From contig JAYRJU010000005.1 of the NCBI GenBank assembly GCA_041906145.1, positions 62,001 to 126,000 of the forward strand: a stretch of 64,000 nucleotides of DNA. The letters are read 5' to 3'. Below, one piece after another: positions 17,216-25,848 of the stretch. This DNA comes from SHVO01 sp041906145 (lineage in GTDB: Bacteria > Pseudomonadota > Alphaproteobacteria > Rhodospirillales > Rhodospirillaceae). The notes beneath the pieces are model-generated. The model was not told the origin of the DNA, ran no database searches, and saw only the letters and a list, made by a program, of their open reading frames with translations. The position numbers and the translations under genes were made by a program. Numbering within the stretch: position 1 is the stretch's first letter; each line of letters begins with the position of its first letter.

Positions 17216-18403
17216 ATGATGAACCGGCGGAAGCTTTTGACCACGACGACCGCTTTCGGTCTGCTCGCGGCGGGGCGCGCATTCGGCGCGGGGGCGCCGT
17301 ATGACCTCGTGATTAAAGGTGGGCATGTCATTGACCCCGCCTCCGGAGTAAATGCGATACGGGACGTTGCCATTGCCGGCGGCAAGATTGCCGCCGTTGC
17401 GGCCAAGATCGACGCCGGGAGCGCGCAAACGGTGAGCGCCGCCGGCAAATACGTCATTCCGGGAATGATCGACATCCATTCCCACGCCGGTGACACGCCA
17501 GGCGGCCCGGCGATGAACATCGAAGATGGTATCACCGGTTACGTCGATGCGGGCAGTAAAGGCGCCGACAAGATCGACGAGATCATCGCAGTCGTGAAAT
17601 CGGGCCCGCAATTGGGCCGCATCCTGATCAATATTGCGCGCACGGGCCTCCTCCCTGGCGGCGAGCTTCAGGACATCAACAATGCCAATGTTGCCCTCGC
17701 GCAGGAAACGATCGCCAAGCACCGCGATGTAATCGCCGGCATTAAAGCGCGGCTTTCCAAGAATGTTGCAGGCGACAACGATGTCGAGGCCTTGCGGCGC
17801 GCCAAAGAGGCGGCGGCACCCTTCGGCGTACCGGTGATGATCCACATCGGACAATCACTTTCGCCGTTGTCTCAGGTCATGGCGCTTATGAAGAAAGGCG
17901 ATGTGGTGACCCACCTGTTCGCGCCGCCTCCCGAGGCCATCGTCGATGAGGCCGGCAAGATCTTGCCGTCCGTGCTCGACGCGCGCCAACGCGGCGTATG
18001 GTTTGACATGGGGCATGGCCGAGGCGGGCACTTCCGCTGGGACACGACGGAAAAAATCCTCGCCGCCGGCTTCCTGCCCGACACGCTCTCGACCGACTGG
18101 ACCCCGCAGGGCCGGGTCGCGCAATCCGTGGATCTGCCGACGGTCATGTCCAAACTGATGTATCTCGGCATGACGATGGAGCAAGTCGTCGCTTGCGTGA
18201 CCAGCAACGCGGCACGCATATTCGAGGCCTTCGGCAACAAAGGCTCTCTCAAAGTTGGGGCGCCCGCCGATGTCTCGCTATTCGAGATGCGCAGCGGCAC
18301 TTTCGATTTTCTTGACAACTACAATGAAAAGCGGACCGCCAAACAGAAATTATTCCCTGCAGGCACAGTGTTGGCCGGGAAATGGATTCCGAGGTCCGCT
18401 TAA
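17216..18403 (+). CDS. Exported amidohydrolase/deacetylase-family metallohydrolase
   Basis: A 395-residue amidohydrolase with a Tat signal (MMNRRKLLTTTTAFGLLAAGRAFG). The metal-binding HxH is in IDIHSHAG, further ligands lie in MIHIGQS, DMGHGRGGH and a late STDW aspartate, and the small beta-sandwich is split between N- and C-termini (YDLVIKGGHVIDP and AGTVLAGKW). This matches the dihydroorotase-like amidohydrolase/deacetylase subgroup. Starts at 17216 and 17219 are both preceded by GGGGAGACGGG. Substrate unknown; an N-acyl or lactam compound in the periplasm is likely. Confidence 0.83.
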   Translation: MMNRRKLLTTTTAFGLLAAGRAFGAGAPYDLVIKGGHVIDPASGVNAIRDVAIAGGKIAAVAAKIDAGSAQTVSAAGKYVIPGMIDIHSHAGDTPGGPAMNIEDGITGYVDAGSKGADKIDEIIAVVKSGPQLGRILINIARTGLLPGGELQDINNANVALAQETIAKHRDVIAGIKARLSKNVAGDNDVEALRRAKEAAAPFGVPVMIHIGQSLSPLSQVMALMKKGDVVTHLFAPPPEAIVDEAGKILPSVLDARQRGVWFDMGHGRGGHFRWDTTEKILAAGFLPDTLSTDWTPQGRVAQSVDLPTVMSKLMYLGMTMEQVVACVTSNAARIFEAFGNKGSLKVGAPADVSLFEMRSGTFDFLDNYNEKRTAKQKLFPAGTVLAGKWIPRSA

Positions 18404-18418
18404 ATTTCTGAAAAAAGA

Positions 18419-18443
18419 AAAGGCCGCCCTAGGGCGGCCTTTG
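18419..18443. terminator. Bidirectional terminator between amidohydrolase and TonB receptor
   Basis: The palindrome AAAGGCCGCCCTAGGGCGGCC... is a stem of about 11 bp flanked by A-rich and T-containing sequence, placed between two convergent genes. Confidence 0.8.
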
Positions 18444-18467
18444 GTCGCAGTTTTCTACCTTTTGTCG

Positions 18468-21320
18468 TTACATCTTGAAACGCACACCTGCACGGAACGT
18501 CCGGCCTAGGGCGTCGTAAATATTCACGTTCGTTTGAGTATAGTGCATCGCGTTGATCCCGGTCTTGGGCACGATCACCGGATCCGAGTTCAGCAGGTTT
18601 TGGATGTTAAGGAACGCCGTGATCCCGTCCGAAAACTGGTACTGCACGGAGCCGTCGAACCAGTACTGCCCATCAACCCAGTTGCGATCGATGGTTCGAT
18701 TGGTGAGGGTCGACCTGGGGCAACCGGTTTGGCATTCAATGAACGTCGGATCGATTGTTCCGCCCGAGAAGCCGCGCGCGGTCAGGGCCAAGGTGAGCGG
18801 GTCGTTGGTATAGGTGATCGACCCGTTCCAGCGGAACTTCTGTAAGCCTCCGTCATTGGACGTCCCCTGGTTCCAGCCCACGCGTTCCACTGGCGGAGTC
18901 AGAACAGGATCCTGCCAGCTCCTGAGGTATTTTGTCGCGACCATATTGAAGCGGAGCGAGCCGGCCCAGTCTTCCACGATGCTGTCGAGATCCATAGTGT
19001 AGGTGGCTTCGAAGTCGATGCCGCGCGTGATCTGTTTGGCGATATTGACCGGTTGAGACTGTTCGACGATCAGCGCCACCCCATCTTGGACCACGCGTTG
19101 GAACGAATTACAGAACTGCGTATATCCGAGGAAGCACAGGTTGAGCGGACCAGAGATGGTCGTGATCAAGCCGTTGACATCGATATTCCAATAGTCGACC
19201 GAGGCACTTAGCCCCGGAAGGAAGGCCGGCTGTACAACCACACCCACCCCCGTCGTGTCTGCTTTTTCGGGCTTAAGGTTGAGGTTGCCTGTCGACTGCG
19301 CGTTAATGGTCACGATCGCATTGTTGTTGAACGGGTCTACGCGATTGCTTTGGAAGCTCGAAGACAACCCCGCGAATAGTTCGGACAGGTTCGGCGCACG
19401 AATATCCCGCGACCGCGTCGCGCGGAAGCGGATGTCATCAACCGGCGCCCAGGTCAGGCCAACTTTCCAGGTCGTGACATATCCCGAAACGCTGTAGTCC
19501 GTTGCGCGCACCCCTGCGTTGAAGTCGAGCGCCTCGGCAAACGACGTTTCTTTAGCAAGCGGCACCACTGTCTCGAGGAAGGCTTCCGTCACGCTGTATT
19601 TGCCGTGGGCTGGAACATAGTTGCCGTTCAAGAAGCCTGTCGGGACAGTCGCCGAGCCGTCCACCTCTTCAGTGCGATGCTCGATACCCATTGCGAGCGA
19701 CACGGGTCCCGCCCAAATCTCAAACGGCTCTCCGGTCATATCGGCGGACGCTACGTTTTGGATGTAGTGTTCATTGCGCTGATCAAGCAGCAGGATGTAA
19801 TTAAGGGCGGCTTGCGAGTTCACACCGATCCCGAAAGGATTATAGGGAACACACGCATTGCCCCACGGATCGATGACTTGTGAGCGGCAGACGATCGCAC
19901 CGTTCGCGTTGCGCGTGGAATCCAGCGCGCGGTTATAGTTCGCCAGGAAAGGCACGCGTTCATTGCGAGATGATTGCCTGGTAATACCGGTCCCGAGATA
20001 GCCTTCCCAATTCCAAATGGTTCCAAACGCGTCCATCGTGCCCGTGATGCCGATGGCGTTGCGATTGGTGACGCGATTATTGCGCAATTCGGGAGCACGG
20101 AAGTCAAAGTCAGCATTGCTGGTGCCGAACGAAAATGACGTGACGCCGAGCGCGGTCGCACGCGCCGCGATCTCGGCAGGCAGATAGGGATTGTCCGCCC
20201 GAAGCGTGAGATTTCCCGAAAAGAGCGGCGCCAGGGCAACGTTGTACGAGAAGGTGTGAGCCCACGACGATTGGAAATAGACGTTGATGTCGTCCGTCAG
20301 GTCATAGGAGGCTCGCAGAAAAATATTCTGATTGTTTTCCTTTGTGCCTAAATCTGGAACGTTGTGTAGGCTGTGGGCGTCGGACTGAGAAGAACCGTAG
20401 GCATTGGTCCCGTCGTTGAAGATACCGTAATCGAACATGTAAGGCGTCCCGCCCGGTCCGAAGGCAATACCTTTAAGAGGGCCGGACGTGATCAAACCGC
20501 CCTTGGTCGAGCGCATGTTGATGACCGGATCCCGGACGAGCTGCTCAGGCAGGCCATTGGTCGGCGTGTAAGCGGGATTATTCATGACGCCGATATTCGT
20601 CATGTTCCACTTGCGGTTCGAGGGATCCTGCACGCCGGCTGTGGCTTCGACCTCGCCGCTTATAATGACATGGCCGCGCCCCCCCGCGAACGGAGTGCCA
20701 CCCGTCAAAACTACTCTCCAGTTTTCGTTGTCGCCATAGTTGGTGATGGAGCCGGAAACCTCGCCCTTGATGCCGGTATATTCCTTATCGAGGACGAAGT
20801 TCACCACACCTGCCAAGGCATCAGAACCGTAAGCGGCTGAAGCGCCCCCAGTGACCGTGTCGATCCGCGAGACCAATTGTTGCGGAATGGTATTCACGTC
20901 GACCGAACCCGTGAGCGTTCCACCCACGGAACGCTTGCCATCGATCAGCGTCAGCGTGCGTGTGGCACCCAGGCCTCTCAAACTGAGGGAACTGATCCCG
21001 GCGACCCCCGTGTTCGTCCCGACGTTGCCGGCCGACGAAGCGCTTCCCGAAAAGGTCGGCATTTGGTTCATCATGTCGGCGACGTTGGAAACCCCCGATT
21101 TTTCAAGGGCCTCGGTGCCAACCACGGTAAGCGGCGTCGGCGCTTCATAGCCGTCGCGAATAACGCGCGAGCCCGTAACGACGATTTCGTCCACTGCGGC
21201 AGCGGGTGCGGGCGCGGCAGTTTGGGCCTGTGCATGCGGCGCGAAAGCGCCCTGAACACCCAGCGCGAGTACGAATAGGCTGCTGCCCGATGCAAGACGG
21301 GCCACAATGTGCTTCTTCAT
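18468..21320 (-). CDS. TonB-dependent outer membrane receptor
   Basis: A 950-residue receptor. A signal peptide (MKKHIVARLASGSSLFVLALG to about AQAQ) is followed by the TonB-box-like VDEIVVTGSR, the plug with SLRGLGATRTLTLIDG and SRIDTVTGGASAAYGSDALAGVVNFVL, and a large barrel ending in FRAGVRFKM with terminal aromatic-hydrophobic pattern. The ATG at 21320 follows GGGAGGG. It is of the same subclass as the receptor at 50788-53580, with which it shares the plug motifs and C-terminus. The ligand is unknown; such receptors import siderophores, oligosaccharides, peptides or aromatics. The 520 bp upstream contain a 12-C tract that might affect expression. Confidence 0.9.
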   Translation of the reverse strand: MKKHIVARLASGSSLFVLALGVQGAFAPHAQAQTAAPAPAAAVDEIVVTGSRVIRDGYEAPTPLTVVGTEALEKSGVSNVADMMNQMPTFSGSASSAGNVGTNTGVAGISSLSLRGLGATRTLTLIDGKRSVGGTLTGSVDVNTIPQQLVSRIDTVTGGASAAYGSDALAGVVNFVLDKEYTGIKGEVSGSITNYGDNENWRVVLTGGTPFAGGRGHVIISGEVEATAGVQDPSNRKWNMTNIGVMNNPAYTPTNGLPEQLVRDPVINMRSTKGGLITSGPLKGIAFGPGGTPYMFDYGIFNDGTNAYGSSQSDAHSLHNVPDLGTKENNQNIFLRASYDLTDDINVYFQSSWAHTFSYNVALAPLFSGNLTLRADNPYLPAEIAARATALGVTSFSFGTSNADFDFRAPELRNNRVTNRNAIGITGTMDAFGTIWNWEGYLGTGITRQSSRNERVPFLANYNRALDSTRNANGAIVCRSQVIDPWGNACVPYNPFGIGVNSQAALNYILLLDQRNEHYIQNVASADMTGEPFEIWAGPVSLAMGIEHRTEEVDGSATVPTGFLNGNYVPAHGKYSVTEAFLETVVPLAKETSFAEALDFNAGVRATDYSVSGYVTTWKVGLTWAPVDDIRFRATRSRDIRAPNLSELFAGLSSSFQSNRVDPFNNNAIVTINAQSTGNLNLKPEKADTTGVGVVVQPAFLPGLSASVDYWNIDVNGLITTISGPLNLCFLGYTQFCNSFQRVVQDGVALIVEQSQPVNIAKQITRGIDFEATYTMDLDSIVEDWAGSLRFNMVATKYLRSWQDPVLTPPVERVGWNQGTSNDGGLQKFRWNGSITYTNDPLTLALTARGFSGGTIDPTFIECQTGCPRSTLTNRTIDRNWVDGQYWFDGSVQYQFSDGITAFLNIQNLLNSDPVIVPKTGINAMHYTQTNVNIYDALGRTFRAGVRFKM

Positions 21321-21489
21321 GTTTAAATTCCCTCCCCTAGAGTTTGGCAACTGATGAACTGGCCTTTGATGAGTTGATCTGCCTTAGAGACGGCTGGTTC
21401 CCTTCCTGTGAATCGAGCGATATGCAATCAGCCCGCCATTGTCCCAGCGCGCGAGCGGCGGCGTGATGATGATGTCATGATCCGTAGGT

Positions 21490-21501
21490 CCCCCCCCCCC
21501 C
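21490..21501. repeat. 12-base C homopolymer
   Basis: Twelve consecutive C residues, about 170 bp upstream of the TonB receptor start codon. Such tracts can vary in length by slippage. Confidence 0.85.
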
Positions 21502-21596
21502 GGCATTGGCCAGGTCATTCACGCCGACACGACGACAGGAAAGGATGCTCCAGCTAACAGGTGACGTAAGCGGACTTGCCGCCCAATCGTCACCGC

Positions 21597-21622
21597 GCCG
21601 ACGCCCTCCGCCGACGCCCTCC
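21597..21622. repeat. Perfect tandem 13-bp duplication
   Basis: GCCGACGCCCTCC occurs twice with no spacer. Confidence 0.85.
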
Positions 21623-21839
21623 CAAGCGTATGCCCTTAAATGACACTACGCATTGCGCCGCATCCAGCGTCACCTTCCCGACGCATTTTTGGCCTCGCGA
21701 CGAAAAAAACCAACTGGACCACGCATTTGGCCCTGTTTAGCTGCCTTTTTCTGTGACCAGACGGCTCAATCGCAGATTTTGCTGCAGCGCGGCCGTAGAT
21801 CTTGAAACATTCTAACGAAGACCGGCTTGCCGTAAGCCA

Positions 21840-23660
21840 TCAAGAGCCGCGGCCGCCCTCGTACATGCGCGCATAGGCGCGCTCGATATTCTCCGTGAAC
21901 AGGCCCAAATCGAACAACGGCGATGACGTGCGTTGAAGCGTCAGCTTCTGCTTTATCTGACCAAGGCGCTGCGTATCCTTTGCTAAATTAATCGCCAGCG
22001 CTTCGTAATCCGCGAGGGTCGGCGCGATCAATTCCGCCAGCCCCATAGTCCGCAACTGACTGGCGGCAACGCGCGAGGCGAAACTCTCGCCCGGGCAGGT
22101 CACTAGCGGCAGGCCAACCCATAACGCATCGCTGCACGTCGTATGCGCATTGTATGGCCGGGTATCGAGGAAAAGGTCCGCCGCACTCTGGCGCGCGAGA
22201 TGGTCCTCTTGCGGTACCCGCGGGGCGAAGACGAGACGCGCGTGGTCCACGCCACGTTGCTTCGCCTCCTTGCGAAGATTCGCCGCCGCCGCCGCATTAT
22301 CCTCGATAAGCCAAAGAACGCTGCCCTCGACGTTGTCCAGAATGCGCATCCAGATGTCGAACATCCGTGGTGTGATTTTGAAATTGTTATTGAAGCAACA
22401 GAAGACGAAACCGGTTTCGGGAAGGCCGAGCTCGGCCCGTGTGAATTTTCGCGCGGAGACCTGCCGCTGCGCGTCGTTCACCTGATAGCAGTCCGGCAAG
22501 TAGACCACGCGCTCCGTGTAGAAAGCCGGATCGGGAATAACCGTGGCGTCCGCGATAATGTAATCTATATACGGCGCGCCCATCGTGCTGGGATACGCGA
22601 GGTAATTCACCTGGATAGGCGCAACGCGAAAGCCGAAGATCCCCGCGCGATTGTTGGTGATAAGTCCGTTGAGGTCGACGGCGATATCGATCTTGAGCGT
22701 CCTGGAGAGCGCGGCGACATCCCGGTCGCTGCGGTCTCGAACATCAATGAACCTGTCCACGCCGGCTTTGATCCGCCGATGCATGTCGTCGTCCCGCACA
22801 TTCCGCAAGGAAAACGCCATGATCTCGAACTTGGCCCGATCATGGCGTTCGAACAGTCCTGCGATCAGATGACCTGTGGGGTGGCGATGAAAATCGGCGC
22901 AGTAATAGCCAACCTTGATACGCTCATGACGCGGGTACTTCCCGAGCGGGCCGAGAACAGGGTTGGCCGGAAGCCGCGCCGACGCCCATGCCTCCGCGGC
23001 TCCACGCAAGATCTGCGGTGAATCGATGAGGGCCAGCAGCGGCCATGGCGGCGAGACCGGCTCCCCGCGTTGTATCCTTGCCTTGAGCGCCGCCGTCTCG
23101 TCATCGATCGAAGTCCAATCACAGATATAGGCTTTATTGATCAGCCGCAGGCCAGGCGCGTAAGGAAACGCGGGATTGAGCGCGAGCGCACGCTCGAAGC
23201 TTGCAACCGCGGCCGCCGGCCGGTTCATTTCCATGAGCAAGCTACCGCGATTCCCGTGACCGGCCGCGTCGTCGGGCTCCAGAACGACAGCTTTGTCCAG
23301 ATTCGCGAGCGCTTCCTCAACGCGGCCGAGGTCCCGTAGCAGTGTCGCACGATTGATATAGGGCGCTGCGAAAAAGGCATCCGCGCGCACGGCGGATTCA
23401 TAACTCGCCAATGCTTCCGCAGGACGTCCAAGTCCCGCGAACGCGAGGCCAAGCGCATTATGCCCAGGCGCGAACGCCGGTACACGCGCCAGGACGCGCG
23501 CGAAAACCTCAGCGGCCGCCGCAAAATCCCTCACGTTGAGCGCCGCGATGCCCTTTTCAAACAGATCCGCGATGTCGCGCGTGATGTTGACCAGCGCCGT
23601 TCTCCCGCCCTCGGTGCCCGCGCACGATAACCGATTCGATAAACAAAAACCCGCCGGCAC
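21840..23660 (-). CDS. TPR-containing O-GlcNAc transferase-like (SPINDLY/OGT) protein
   Basis: A protein of up to 606 residues. The N-terminal third holds about four TPR units (GHNALGLAFAGLGRPAEALASYE and repeats). The rest is the OGT catalytic region (GT41): IKVGYYCADFHRHPTGHLIAGLFE with the conserved His, PIQVNYLAYPSTMGAPYIDYIIAD, and a C-terminal UDP-sugar part with CSDALWVGLPLVTCPGESFASRV. Bacterial members glycosylate proteins, often cytoplasmic or flagellar ones, but targets here are unknown. The start is uncertain: the GTG at 23660 lies inside a dispersed hairpin repeat and has no ribosome site, so a start near 23594 (CTG after GGGAGAAC) or another downstream codon is likely. Confidence 0.83.
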   Translation of the reverse strand: MPAGFCLSNRLSCAGTEGGRTALVNITRDIADLFEKGIAALNVRDFAAAAEVFARVLARVPAFAPGHNALGLAFAGLGRPAEALASYESAVRADAFFAAPYINRATLLRDLGRVEEALANLDKAVVLEPDDAAGHGNRGSLLMEMNRPAAAVASFERALALNPAFPYAPGLRLINKAYICDWTSIDDETAALKARIQRGEPVSPPWPLLALIDSPQILRGAAEAWASARLPANPVLGPLGKYPRHERIKVGYYCADFHRHPTGHLIAGLFERHDRAKFEIMAFSLRNVRDDDMHRRIKAGVDRFIDVRDRSDRDVAALSRTLKIDIAVDLNGLITNNRAGIFGFRVAPIQVNYLAYPSTMGAPYIDYIIADATVIPDPAFYTERVVYLPDCYQVNDAQRQVSARKFTRAELGLPETGFVFCCFNNNFKITPRMFDIWMRILDNVEGSVLWLIEDNAAAAANLRKEAKQRGVDHARLVFAPRVPQEDHLARQSAADLFLDTRPYNAHTTCSDALWVGLPLVTCPGESFASRVAASQLRTMGLAELIAPTLADYEALAINLAKDTQRLGQIKQKLTLQRTSSPLFDLGLFTENIERAYARMYEGGRGS

Positions 23661-23692
23661 AATGAGCTAGGGGGTTTGATTTGGTTGCGAAG
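23639..23692. repeat. Dispersed hairpin repeat, copy A
   Basis: Degenerate copy of a repeat shared with 25709, 27777 and 32887: AAACAAAAACCCGCC, a variable loop with ATGAGCTAG, GGGGTTT, and the tail GATTTGGTTGC. Unlike the other copies it lies between divergent gene starts. Confidence 0.75.
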
Positions 23693-23761
23693 GCGCTAAG
23701 CTATAGGTACCGAGGAGGTACCGTCGCCGCGGGGGTGAGGCGGTCGAAGGGGGAGTTTGTC

Positions 23762-25696
23762 TTGAAGCGCTGGTATTATAGCTGCCTGACCGCCGTCGGG
23801 CTGGCGTTCTATTGTCAACCGGCCGCCGCCCAGCGCGCCGACGAGAATGCCGTCACCTCGGCCGACGATGCCTTTGGTACAAAGGTCGGCAACGAAGGCG
23901 TCGGCCTTTATGATTCGCGCAATGCCCGCGGCTTCGATCCGCAGCAAGCGGGTAATATGCGCCTTGAGGGCCTCTATTTCGATCAGCAGGCCGTCTTCGG
24001 CAGCAGGCTCCAGCGGACCCAATCGATCCGCGTTGGGTTGACCGCGCAATCCTATCCGTTTCCGGCGCCGACCGGCATCGTCGACACCTCGCTGATCATG
24101 CCGGCCGATCACCTTATTGTCAGTGCCGTGGCCCAGTATTCAGTGCCTCAGGGGCAGAGACAGATCATCGTCGACGTTTCGACGCCGGTCATTAAAGACA
24201 AGCTCGGCATGTTTGTCGGCGCGAACTACCAGCCGACGGTTAATGATTGGAACGGCACGCAACTGTTCGTGACGACGGCAGCGCTCTGGCGCTTCACGCC
24301 GAACGAGAAATTCGAAGCGATTCCGTTCGTCTACTTTAACCAGCAGATGGACCCCGAGAATCAGCCGCAGATTTTCACCGCGGGCGCTTACCGGCCGCCA
24401 CGTCACGACCGCAAAGTATACTTCGGTCAGGACTGGACCACGCACCGTTACAACGACCTCAACAGCGGGGTCATCATGCGGGGCGAGTTGGCGCGCAACT
24501 GGCAACTGCAAGGCGCGATCTTCCGCTCCGAATCCGACCGCCGCAACAACTTCGTGGTTTTCTATCGCAACACCCAATCGGACGGTTTCGCGGATCTCGC
24601 CGTTCGCAGCGACCCTCATCACCGGCTGACGTCGATATCAGGCGAGATTCGCGCGACCGGCACTTACACCGAAGGCTCCTACCGCCACACCCTACACCTC
24701 GACGTGCGCGGGCGCGATACGGTCCGGCTCTTTGGGGGCGGACAGACGGTCGCGTTGGGACGGGCCGCGATCGGCGTGGCCATGCCCGTGGCGCGCCCCA
24801 CCTTCGCTCCTTTCGGCGTGCGCGACCGCGACGTGGTCAAACAGATCACGCCCGGCATTTCTTATGGCGGCCAGTGGGCGGGCGTCGGCGAGTTCAGTGT
24901 CGCCGTTCAAAAAAGCTTTTACGACCGCGAATTCGGGAAGGAGAACGCCGCGCCGACGCCGACAAGCAGCCGCCCGTGGCTCTATAGCGGCACGGTGACC
25001 GCAACGCCGTCGCGCGATTTCGCGCTATACGCCGGTTATACGCGCGGGCTCGAGGAGTTCGGCACGGCGCCCGACAACGCCGTGAACGCCGGCGCCCCTG
25101 TCCCCGCCGCGCTCACGAAGCAGGTGGATGCCGGCGTTCGCTGGCGAATCATTCCGGGAATGAGTTTCGTCGCCGGGGTTTTCGACGTCAGAAAGCCTTA
25201 TTTCGATCGCGATCAGGCGAATATCTACACAGACGTTGGAAGTATCAGGCACCGCGGCATCGAGCTCTCGCTCAGCGGCCAGCCGGTGCCGGGGCTCACG
25301 GTCGTTGCAGGTTCTGTTTTGCTTCAGCCGCGAATCTCGGGGCTATCGGTGGAGCGCGGATTGATAGCGGATACGCCGCCAGGTACGCCGCCGCGAATCT
25401 TTCGCCTCAGCCTGCAATACGGCCCGAGCTCATGGCGCGGTTTCTCAGTCGATACGCTGACGGAGTACACCTCGTCGCAGTTTGCAAATCGAGGCAACAC
25501 ATTCCGCGTGCCTGCGATGGCGACGCTCGACGCGGGGATGCGCTACTCATTCAAGGTTTACGACGCCAACGCCAACATCCGCATACAGCTCCGCAACGTA
25601 TTTAATTCCTACGATTGGACGGTCGATGGCGCTTCCGGGCGATTCGCACCGAATCCACCGCGGCGCGTGTCGCTGCGTCTGGCGGCGGACTTCTAG
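23762..25696 (+). CDS. TonB-dependent receptor with reduced plug
   Basis: A 644-residue outer membrane receptor. The signal peptide reads LKRWYYSCLTAVGLAFYCQPAAAQ. A short plug-like domain follows (VGLYDSRNARGFDPQQAG, LEGLYFD, SIRVGLTAQSYPFPAPTG), then a beta barrel ending in VSLRLAADF with a C-terminal phenylalanine. The RGF...AGN-R-EGLYFD pattern is a recognisable TonB-receptor subclass seen in siderophore-type receptors, but the usual plug motif with GGVIN is missing, so the plug is unusually small. The TTG at 23762 is chosen for the GGGGAG upstream and the clean signal peptide. It ends 13 bp before a hairpin repeat that probably terminates it. Confidence 0.8.
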   Translation: MKRWYYSCLTAVGLAFYCQPAAAQRADENAVTSADDAFGTKVGNEGVGLYDSRNARGFDPQQAGNMRLEGLYFDQQAVFGSRLQRTQSIRVGLTAQSYPFPAPTGIVDTSLIMPADHLIVSAVAQYSVPQGQRQIIVDVSTPVIKDKLGMFVGANYQPTVNDWNGTQLFVTTAALWRFTPNEKFEAIPFVYFNQQMDPENQPQIFTAGAYRPPRHDRKVYFGQDWTTHRYNDLNSGVIMRGELARNWQLQGAIFRSESDRRNNFVVFYRNTQSDGFADLAVRSDPHHRLTSISGEIRATGTYTEGSYRHTLHLDVRGRDTVRLFGGGQTVALGRAAIGVAMPVARPTFAPFGVRDRDVVKQITPGISYGGQWAGVGEFSVAVQKSFYDREFGKENAAPTPTSSRPWLYSGTVTATPSRDFALYAGYTRGLEEFGTAPDNAVNAGAPVPAALTKQVDAGVRWRIIPGMSFVAGVFDVRKPYFDRDQANIYTDVGSIRHRGIELSLSGQPVPGLTVVAGSVLLQPRISGLSVERGLIADTPPGTPPRIFRLSLQYGPSSWRGFSVDTLTEYTSSQFANRGNTFRVPAMATLDAGMRYSFKVYDANANIRIQLRNVFNSYDWTVDGASGRFAPNPPRRVSLRLAADF

Positions 25697-25708
25697 AATA
25701 GCCAGGAT

Positions 25709-25761
25709 ACGCAAACAAAAACCCGCCAGCATGATGAGCGGGCGGGTTTTGATTTGGTTGC
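25709..25761. repeat. Dispersed hairpin repeat, copy B
   Basis: CAAACAAAAACCCGCCAGC, then ATGAGCGGGCGGGTTTT and GATTTGGTTGC. The stem CCCGCC/GGCGGG followed by TTTT makes it a plausible terminator for the preceding TonB receptor gene. Confidence 0.85.
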
Positions 25762-25848
25762 TAGCCTTCGAGCGTGAGTCGCGGTTGAGAAATATCCAGT
25801 TTCCAGCCATTGTGACAGATACAGGACTCCAATCATGTGGAGGCTTCG

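Larger units (their letters stand above)
21321..21839. other. Intergenic region between TonB receptor and OGT-like gene
   Basis: About 520 bp with no credible gene on either strand. It contains the homopolymeric C tract at 21490-21501 and a perfect 13-bp tandem repeat at 21597-21622. It must hold the receptor promoter. No terminator hairpin is evident for the OGT-like gene. Confidence 0.6.
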
